The position numbers were made by a program, and so were the translations under genes. From positions 10,824,543 through 10,888,542 of the forward strand of contig OX422183.1 of assembly GCA_949130485.1 (NCBI GenBank): a stretch of DNA of 64,000 nucleotides, given 5' to 3'. Source of the DNA: Agelas oroides. Taxonomy: Eukaryota > Porifera > Demospongiae > Agelasida > Agelasidae. Below the pieces are notes generated by a model. It worked only from the letters and a program-made list of their open reading frames with translations. It did not search any database and was not told where the DNA came from. Below are positions 57,839 to 64,000 of this stretch, piece by piece (within the stretch, counting starts at the first letter, position 1; each line of letters opens with the position of its first letter).

Positions 57839-60265
57839 GTTACGACTTTTGTTCAAACAACGATATCTCGCAAACTGTTTAAGTACTCACTGTCATTTTA
57901 GCACGAAACTGATGCTTATCACAACGCGGAGCTCTACGACCACTCAGTGTCTTCATAGCTTCAAATTCACCCTGGTCAACAAAAGCCATTCACAACACTC
58001 TGAGGCTGCTGTCCGTTGCTTAGGACGCCATTTTCTAATTTTGTATGCATGCACACACGAAGTCTCGTTCCCAGACCAAAGACCACGGTCATTGGTCTGG
58101 AAGCGAGCGGGCATGGCTGGCATGGTCTTTTCCCCCCGCGGCATTGGGCAAGGCTTATGAACACCACGTAGGTAAGGCGTTGCATTCAGCTGCCTACTTG
58201 CAGCTACACTAAAAATAGCCTACTCACAGCTTTAGTGAACTGTAAAGCTAGGATGGTCAGTATGATAGTTTTCTGTGCTGCAGCTGGTCAGTCGTCATGT
58301 GATTGACAACTGAATCATGAAATTGGTTTCACAAAGTTTGGTACGGAGAGTGGTTGGCCCTTCAGCAGGTTCTAGCTGGCTATATTATTACATGCCTGTA
58401 ACCACTACTATTAAAACTCTCAACGCCGTTTCAAGTTGTGGTGTTGTGGTTACACTTGAAATATTCTTCTTTGGCTTAGGTCTAACTGTAACTGAGATTA
58501 ACATCAAAAAAGTACAGAAACAAGACTTGTAGGGATGGCATGCCAAAAAGTATGCAAACAAGGTAGGGATAATGCAGGAAAGCAAAGGTCAACATATTGG
58601 CAAAGCCCCATCCCTACATCTTTTTCACACTACTATATATACGTAGGCCTGAATATGGTTCATTGAGTGTTCATTGAGTGTTCATGTACACGCACACACA
58701 TGCACATACGCATTGGCAACACATGATGATTACAGTTGCCCATATAGCAACAATATTTAAAGGACATCTGTGCGAAGAGATATTGCCTTCAAGATGCTTC
58801 GACAGTGTTGTACCTATGTAGCTACCATAGGATAAGGCTAGGCCATGTCACACACCTGACTGTATTTCTTGCATGAGATATCGCAACTTCCTTGCCCGGT
58901 CATGTGGCTTGAAACATATCTGACACAGTGGATGACTTTGTATAACATCTAGGCCTGCATTTTGGGGGGAAATGTGATGTTCATGCTTAAATGCTTAAAT
59001 ACATAAGATACATTAAAGCAGATCAAGGAAAACTTGCTAGTAGGTCTGTTGTGAAGCTGAACCCTGCCTGAACCCTGCCTGCACCCTGTGCAAAACTCAA
59101 CCAGAACACTGTTAGTGTTGCTTAATTAATATACAATTATAGCACACTATTATATACACTAAAAATGCTGTTTCCTGCTCTCCTCTTGAAATTGAGTTTG
59201 CCTCAAGTTTAGGGCAGAGTTCAGCCACTGTTTGCAATAACAGTTTTCTTGACCAGCTCCAAGATTTGATATGTACATGCATGTATATATGTGACCTTGC
59301 ATGTTCTACGTACCTCTTCTGTGAATGTTTGAAATATGGCTCAGCTCCCAAAATCCTTCAGCTCATATACTCTCTACAATTTCTCTTAATGAGGGTAGCC
59401 TTGTTTCCAGGCCTCAATAATGTTCATTGCTTGCACAGAGAAATGTGCACTGAACTTTTATACTGTAGGTGACAAGGCCAGTATTGTGTGAAGCCCGTGA
59501 ACAAGGCTACAGCAAATCCTTATGTTGATGTGCTCTGTGCACTAACTATATAGGATGTTTGGGGGCTGGTCCTCCAGAATAGTAGACCACCTGAGATAAC
59601 TTTTTGGGCCCAGTTACCACACCTACTGATGCTGACAATTTAAAGAGAGTGCTTTTGACCAAGGGAGAGGGGAGAAGGGGAGGGGGGGGGGGGGGTTGTT
59701 TCGATGCCTCTCAGCTTAACACAGGTTCTGCTGATTTCCGTAGTACACATTCAGCAAATCTAGAAATCTGCACCAGTCATTGTTGATTGTCGATCTTGTG
59801 TGTCACATTGCTAGGAAGCGGGAGCATGTGTATGAGACTTGAATATTCAAGAAAATACCCCCTCCCCATTTTTGCCTCAAAGTGCAAAAAATAAAATTTT
59901 TAATGGAAGGTAGATAATGAAAAACAGTAATAGTACATTGTGGGGTTGAGCCTGAATTGAACAATGTAGAACAACAGTGAACTAATTGTAAGGCAACTCT
60001 CTACTGTCTGAGCAACCCATACACAATAGCGCCATCTGTCTTGCCTATATATGTACAAGAGTGCATAAGAATAAGTGGCTAGAGAAAGAGCATGTAACTT
60101 TGAAACCGGGAGGAATTTACCGTGAGTACATTGTACTAAAAATAGTAACATGTACTGTGCAGCTGTGTGTAGACATATGTAAGCCATTGTTGCTAAGCAT
60201 GTGATGGGGTATTCTATTTGGGGCGAGCATGAGCAAGCCCCACACTAGTGGGTTCTATTGCAATT

Positions 60266-60305
<40 letters not shown>

Positions 60306-61463
60306 ATTTTCTGACATACGTCGCTCCGTATATTCTTAATGTTGTAAATTAACGTGATAGCTGTGGGCTGCATGCGGAAGATTTTCCTACAAGTTGATGC
60401 TCTGGCAGCAAGCTAGGGTTAGCTTGAATGACGACAGTTATGAAAGATAGCCAGGAATGACAGCTGGTGTGTGCGCACCTATTGTACGAGACATAGCAGT
60501 TGTGTTTTGGCGACAACATTCAGGATAGGCAGCTGGAGCGTAGCACCTACTCAGTAAATGTACAAGGGCTAACAGTTGTGTAGAAAGGCAGCTTACCGAA
60601 CTCAGTAGGCAGCAGAGATTTTGCTCCATAGCTGATGCATGGGGACTTCCCTCTACTATTTCTCAAAGATGCCTCAAGTCTTGAAGGACTATGCATGCCA
60701 GACTGTGTTCTGACTTAGCCTATAACTGCAACAACCAGAGTAGCTGAGTGCTGGTAGGACAAATGGCTCTGTTGTGTGGTAGTACTACACCACGAAAAGC
60801 TCTTCTCTGCAACCATGACAATTTGTCTAAGCTATTGAGCACTTTTGTAGACAGTATTAAGAGTTACAAACCTCGTTTTAGCTACATGCCATGCATGAAT
60901 GGCCTGTGTGCTGTGATCGGATACTTCACTGGTAAAGCCTTAGCTACACAACAGTCAATGCTGTAGTACATTGCTTGCTGATGCTCGCCCCACAATGTTC
61001 TACATTCCCCTAGTTTTAGTACGGTTCAATAATTTTGCCCGGACTACGGGCTTCTATTGGAGTTACATGCTCTTACTCTGGCCACCTGTTCTTGTGCGCT
61101 CTTGACATAGCTACACTCTGGCTGACTCTTGTAGATGTGCCACATTTCCTAGCTTTCCTTTTTTGTTGTTGTCGTTACTTGCAATAATACACGCAAGTGA
61201 AAGAGCAGTTTAGATGATGCATTAAGTGCTCCACTGCTAGGCAGGACTCCAGAAGTTCACACAATCTAGAATTTAAACTTGCTCACATGATTAAAAATTT
61301 ACCCTGTGTATACCTTAACTTAAGTTACCATGTTCATTCAGTGCATTTGCCCCCCACCACCACACACACACATACACACACACACAGGTATTGTGGTGAG
61401 ACCCCGTAACATGAATGTTTTTCAAGGACAAAACATCGAGTTCTTCTGCTACTGCACACCAGG
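42574..61463 (+). CDS. Gene C: third Ig/FN3-type receptor, first two exons only
   Basis: Exon 1 at 42574-42652 encodes [26 protein letters not shown], a signal peptide nearly identical to gene B. Exon 2 at 61388-61463 encodes SIVVRPRNMNVFQ and IEFFCYCTPG, the first half of Ig1, with matching phase (1 to 2) and the same donor GGGTTAGTG. Intron 1 is 18.7 kb, against 2.2 kb in gene B, and full of repeats. The rest would lie beyond 64000, so whether it has a kinase or gene A type tail cannot be seen. A pseudogene is possible; see the odd segment at 61620-61760. Confidence 0.65.
42653..42905 (+). repeat. Start of gene C intron 1, duplicated from gene B intron 1
   Basis: GCTAGTTTGTGTAGCGCT (written here as CTAGTTTGTGTAGCGCTA), CTCTGCAGA and GTTCTAG.GGC follow the order of 24097-24345, about 75% identical. 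It shows the duplication covered promoter, exon 1 and part of the intron. Confidence 0.75.
43370..43424 (+). repeat. (GT)n microsatellite
   Basis: About 55 bp of GTGTGT with a few TATG interruptions. Confidence 0.95.
43783..43965 (+). repeat. Tandem repeat of CAATAGTAGGAATTGTGGGC units
   Basis: The 20-mer occurs at about 43783, 43821, 43894 and 43927, plus a shortened one at 43855; spacers alternate between ACCACATTTTACC and ATTACTTTCTAC. The related CCAATAGTAGGCATTGTGGG lies near 43998. Confidence 0.85.
44050..47196. other. Gene C intron, unexplained part
   Basis: No gene seen. It contains a short perfect hairpin at 46462-46500 (GTTTAGGCTTG / CAAGCCTAAAC with TTTTTTC loop), a copy of the GCAGTGGGTGACTTT repeat near 46443, and a tRNA-like B-box on the - strand near 45505-45560 (GTTCGAGTCCC as complement). 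Confidence 0.5.
47197..47672 (+). mobile_element. GGGGCGAGC-end element, copy 2
   Basis: Starts TTGGGGCGAGCCTGAGCGAG and ends CAATGTTCTACATTTTCTAGTT-like; the middle shares CATATACCGTAAATTT, GTTGAAGCACG.ATGGCA and ATAAACGGCACTCAT with copy 1. Shorter than copy 1 by internal deletion. Confidence 0.8.
47790..48570 (+). repeat. Tandem duplication, about 430-bp unit
   Basis: 47790-48120 and 48235-48560 share AGCTTTGAGTTACACATTTC, CTAGTAAAGGCAGGTCT, TGCCTGTGGTTTGTGG and AACAACAATGACAAAATTGC in order, about 93% identical. A MITE end (48206-48233) lies between the copies. Confidence 0.88.
48571..51855. other. Gene C intron, no gene recognised
   Basis: Short chance frames only. Two diverged related blocks, about 49870-50090 and 50800-50940, share GGTCTCCTT..CCCC, CCACTTCAAA and a TTTCT.CAG end. 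A copy of the CCGCATCTCC repeat lies at about 51350-51435. Confidence 0.45.
51860..52270 (+). repeat. 137-bp tandem repeat, three copies
   Basis: CTGTCCATGTTCACA at 51891, 52028 and 52165: period exactly 137. Copies 1-2 are nearly identical; copy 3 has a few changes. Confidence 0.95.
52487..53145 (+). repeat. 34-bp minisatellite inside a TAGCCTTG MITE
   Basis: About 16-17 units of GCCAGGCTTCTGCCCAGTTT + TCTGTCACTGTGTT, variants differing by CCC/TGC and one missing T. The array is bounded by GTAGCCTTGTTCC at the left and GGGACCGAGGTTA at the right, the ends of the MITE family. Because 34 is not a multiple of 3, all three frames stay open for long stretches; the 166-258 codon frames are artefacts. 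Confidence 0.93.
53153..53425 (+). repeat. 47-bp tandem repeat, five copies
   Basis: Units of GAGTTCCGTTTTCTCTTCT + ATTTTTAATTAGTAGCCACC + TGCAACTT, over 93% identical, directly after the 34-bp minisatellite. Confidence 0.93.
53774..54094 (+). mobile_element. MITE with TAGTCTCGT ends, copy 1
   Basis: Begins TAGTCTCGTCTCCAGACC and ends with CACGAGACTA. The interior (CACGAGGAGAAATGGTCTGG, CTCATTGGTCCTTA.CACTTT) matches the partial copy at 63720-64000 at about 85%. Confidence 0.85.
54915..55157. mobile_element. MITE with CAAGAGTGCATAAGAACGG ends, uninterrupted copy
   Basis: CAAGAGTGCATAAGAACGGG at the left pairs with CCCGTTCTTATGTACTCTTG at the right; GTAACT / AGTTAC lie inside. About 243 bp. 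The second copy is at 60056-61104. Confidence 0.9.
55490..56460 (+). repeat. Recurrent CCAATCAGATTCAAGC blocks with a 104-bp tandem array
   Basis: ACCAATCAGATTCAAGCT or close variants at about 55497, 55790, 55872, 55945, 56180, 56286 and 56388. The last three belong to a 104-bp tandem array (56150-56460) with GGCAACA.TGT and ACAATTGGGTGTTG. A non-coding satellite-like region. Confidence 0.85.
56779..56832 (+). mobile_element. TAGCCTCG-family MITE, short form
   Basis: TAGCCTCATTCCCAGGCC, CCACCCAGCCTTCCGTC, then GAACCCGAGGCTAC. The near copy at 57484-57532 is truncated. The interior is the likely seed of the 34-bp minisatellite at 52487. Confidence 0.75.
56835..57420 (+). repeat. Segmental duplication, copy 1
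   Basis: Shares with 58645-59265, in order: GCCTGAATATG.TTCATTG, GGCAACACATGATGATT, GATGCTTCGACAGTGTT, AAGGCTAGGCCATG, CCCGGTCATGT, GAACCCTGCCTGAACC and TTTGCAAAAACAG. It carries an extra MITE end at 56887-56920. Confidence 0.88.
57776..57838 (+). repeat. (TTTC)n microsatellite
   Basis: About 15 TTTC units. Confidence 0.97.
58645..59265 (+). repeat. Segmental duplication, copy 2
   Basis: Partner of 56835-57420. It carries an extra segment at about 58905-58990, including GTGGATGACTTTGTATAACA, that belongs to the dispersed CCGCATCTCC repeat family in inverse orientation. Confidence 0.85.
60056..61104. mobile_element. CAAGAGTGCATAAGAA MITE split by a nested element
   Basis: Left part 60056-60217 matches 54915-55075 and right part 61016-61104 matches 55070-55157. 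The intact copy reads GTTCTATTTTAAGTACGG at the point where this copy is opened by the element 60218-61015. Confidence 0.88.
60218..61015 (+). mobile_element. GGGGCGAGC-end element, copy 3, nested
   Basis: Starts TTGGGGCGAGCATGAGCAAG and ends GATGCTCGCCCCACAATG + TTCTACATTCCCCTAGTT; about 798 bp. It contains a (TA)n tract at 60269-60302 and no protein frame of note. It sits inside the MITE at 60056-61104. Confidence 0.85.
61353..61387 (+). repeat. Short (CA)n tract forming the acceptor of gene C exon 2
   Basis: CCCCCCACCACCACACACAC.. runs straight into CACAG at 61387. The equivalent exons of A (173) and B (26321) have the same arrangement. Confidence 0.9.
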
Positions 61464-61619
61464 GTTAGTGACACATAACGTGATACACATGCAGAATAAT
61501 TTATTGAATACCCCAAGCACATGGATACGTGAAGGGATTAAGCAATCAGTTTTTGTTCATAAGTCGGTCTGTCTGTCATATCAGCAGCACATTTACTTTG
61601 TTAAACAATTGCAGTTGTA

Positions 61620-61760
61620 CCCAGCAATAACATGGCACTGTAAAAACAATACTGTACATGTACCTGATATGGACAAAAGCGGTTCAATCCTCCGTATTTC
61701 ATGTTTTTATCACTGATGTATGATTGGATACAATGGAGACTGGGTATATGCAGCCTGTAA
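61620..61760 (+). other. Ig-like segment after gene C exon 2, possibly a decayed exon
   Basis: The frame open from exon 2 reaches PAITWHCKNNTV and DKSGSILRISCF, then a stop; 30 bases on in the same frame comes YNGDWVYAACKR. Trp, hydrophobic LRI and the Y-x-A-C block are spaced like the second half of Ig1. The nearest acceptor does not match the phase-2 donor at 61463, and the stop lies inside. It could be a broken exon or chance. Confidence 0.3.
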
Positions 61761-61980
61761 GCGTATGTTCACATTCACTAGTCTGGGCAAAATTATAATT
61801 AGGCTGTACTAAATATGATGAAAAACTGGGAGATTCCCTGTGAACGGGGTTACAAGCCTGGTGTACATTGGCTGTACAGGCACATAGCCTGAGCAGATAC
61901 TCTCACTATTCACCACCTCAGCCTCCACAGCTCCAGTTCAATTATATATCTCCATTCGCAATAATACATGTATATAAATA

Positions 61981-62123
61981 TCACCATAGTACAAAGCTAT
62001 ACTGAAAAAAATATCACGAGTTTTTTGCCATCTGTTACGAGTGCACAGCACGAGTAACAATGCCATCGGCAACAAACAAGTGATATTTTTCCAGTATAGC
62101 TTGGTACATGTACTATGGTGATA
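61981..62123. repeat. Inverted repeat, about 36-bp arms
   Basis: CACCATAGTACAAAGCTATA at 61982 pairs with TATAGCTTGGTAC..TACTATGGTG ending at 62123, continuing inward through AATATCAC / GTGATATT. Confidence 0.85.
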
Positions 62124-62167
62124 ATGATTTTATCATACGAACCTTCGACTTCATTGCATGTACACAC

Positions 62168-62272
62168 GTGACTTGTAGTACCTGATACGGATTCTCGCAT
62201 GACTTGTAGTACCTGATACGGATTCTCGCATGACTTGTAGTACTGATACGGATTCTTGTGTGACTTGTAGTA
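62168..62272 (+). repeat. About 33-bp tandem repeat, three to four copies
   Basis: GACTTGTAGTACCTGATACG and GATTCTCGCAT form the unit, repeated at 62170, 62203 and 62235, with a partial copy at 62261. Confidence 0.9.
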
Positions 62273-62484
62273 AAAAAATATGGCTTTTTATAAACTACGC
62301 ACAGCTGCAAGGCTTCCCCATTGACTCCCATACATTAGCGTGAGTTAGACGTATGATGAGGCAGTGTATTCAACTGTGAGAGAGAGAGACAGCTGGAGTT
62401 GGTTGAGGTCTCTAGCCTGCAGTGTTATCAAGAGTTCATAACTCTTGGTGTTATAAGCAGACTTGCTTCTGCTCCTCTGTCATG

Positions 62485-62566
62485 GGTCCAGTGGCTCAGT
62501 GGTAAGAGCATCCGACTATATAGTATTTGGAAGGTCCCAGGTTTGATTCCCAGCTGGATCCCTGTG
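62485..62566 (+). other. tRNA-like sequence, probably a SINE head
   Basis: GGGTCCAGTGGCTCAGTGGT matches an A box and GGTTTGATTCC a B box (consensus GGTTCGANTCC); GGGTCCAG and CTGGATCCC can pair as an acceptor stem. The anticodon arm (around ACTATATAGT) is poor, so a working tRNA is unlikely. It is followed by T-rich and (TC)n sequence as in a SINE. Confidence 0.55.
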
Positions 62567-63719
62567 GATTTTTATTTTTATTTCTCTCTCTCTAAGACTT
62601 GCATCAAGTTTGTGCAGGCATTATCTGCAGGAAGCATACAATGAAATACTGTACGTATGTATTCGTACATGTAGTTAGAGCTATTGTTTTGTCACATGGA
62701 CTGTATCTGAGATATTGCGCAAGTGAAAAGCACAATAAATCATTAATTTGTGGCACTTTCCATTTTGAGTAACTTCTTGCTAGTGTCTTGTTCTTGCAGT
62801 ACAGCTACAGGTAAAACAGCGTAGCTACCACTAAACTAGTTTTCACTGTCTGTATGCCATGTCAGAGGTACAATACACTTGGTGTTAGAACTAGGCACTG
62901 TTACAGTGCCTCAGATGCTGTGCCTCTGACATTGAGATACAGCGCTTCTGAATAAGCCCCAGCTTAGTGGAGATACAGAACTGCAACATTGTCTCAAGTG
63001 TACCAGTCCATCCAGCTCCTCATTTTGCATGACACATTTCTTGTGTGAACATACATAGCTGTTTGTCCCAGCTCCAGCTTTTTCCTAGCTAGTAAATGCA
63101 ACTCACTGCTTAAACCATTGCTGAACTTCTCTGTAAAAGTGCTCACCCCAGGTTCCTAGCTGGAGTTGTGAGTGCCCTGAACAAATATACATAGTACTAT
63201 GATAAAGACAGATACGCCGTTGCTGTGCTAAGGCACGACAGCGTTGTTGACCATATTGTATGAAGGATTTCTGCTGCCTGTTCCTTGTTTATTCAAAGCG
63301 CCATCTCACTTAAACCAGCTGCTAACAATAAACACAATTTCACAACTCGCAGATCTCGAATGCATCATGACGTAATTGTTAACAATGTAATTATTAAATT
63401 GTGTGTGCACAAAAATATTGGCGGTTTTAAATTTGGCAATTTAGTTGCTCATCGCCAAACCGCCAAATTAAATGTATCGCCAACATTTCTACATCTACGG
63501 TAGTACTTTATTGTCACTATGCAACACAAATGTTTTGCATGATCAATGGAGAGATACGTATCAAATTTAGATAAGAATTTAGAGTGGAGGCTATATTTGC
63601 CATTGCACAAGAAACTATGAGAAGCACATTTTACAACTGAGGCTAGACTTTGGAAATCATTTTCACGACTCTGCCATGACTGCGCCACAAATGCTGTGCC
63701 AGGAAGGCATAAGCAAAAG

Positions 63720-64000
63720 TAGTCTCATCCCCAGACCCCACCCTCTCACGAGGAGAAACGATCTGGTGAACCAAGTCAAATTTCTTGGGCTTGCGCACAC
63801 TTTTTTGCGACAATGTAACCTAGCAATGTTCAAAGAATTTTACGCCAATCCCGCTCAAAAAAGGTACGGATACTTGAGTAGAGATACTAAATTTTACTGT
63901 AATGGAAGTGCTACGTAGTAATTACCGATCTCCCAATCTCATTGGTCCTTATCACTTTTGGGTAATAAGCCCAAGAAATTCGACTGCATTCACCAGACCA
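63720..64000 (+). mobile_element. MITE with TAGTCTC ends, copy 2, cut by window end
   Basis: Starts TAGTCTCATCCCCAGACC and follows 53774-54060 throughout; its right end lies beyond the window. Confidence 0.85.

Overview
The window looks like nuclear DNA of an early-branching animal, most likely a sponge (inferred, not proven). Its genes are split into many short exons. It holds a receptor tyrosine kinase (RTK) of sponge-like type, a broken coiled-coil/TKL kinase of a kind I associate with sponge genomes, and many short inverted-repeat transposons and microsatellites. No bacterial operon, rRNA gene or CRISPR array was seen.

The core is a tandem family of immunoglobulin/fibronectin-III (Ig/FN3) cell-surface receptors, all on the + strand. 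Gene A (173..10335; its 5' end lies left of the window) encodes Ig-Ig-Ig-FN3-FN3-FN3, a membrane segment and a short tail with an FPPPP motif and no kinase. Gene B (24018..42053) is complete by hand reconstruction: 15 exons and 928 codons, with signal peptide, three Ig, two FN3, a membrane segment and an intact-looking tyrosine kinase. Gene C starts at 42574 with promoter and signal-peptide exon nearly copied from B; its second exon is 18.7 kb away at 61388 and the rest lies beyond the window. Exon sizes and phases agree between A and B. The FN3 exons are very similar while the Ig exons are far apart.

Between A and B lie three other loci: an uninterrupted 185-aa EF-hand protein on the - strand (13660..14217), an ATF4-like bZIP locus on the + strand whose proline/serine-rich exon is tandemly duplicated (17220..18440), and a broken, interrupted TKL-type kinase on the - strand (about 20590..22200).

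The non-coding part is rich in structure: several long inverted-repeat (foldback) elements, including a 1.14-kb near-perfect palindrome inside an intron of B; three copies of an element with GGGGCGAGC ends, one nested in another element; a hAT-like MITE family beginning TAGCCTCGTTCCCAGGC; minisatellites, one apparently grown inside such a MITE; and (CA)n tracts next to the acceptor sites of several receptor exons. Exon boundaries were set by hand from splice signals, phase and paralogue comparison; no transcript evidence was available.
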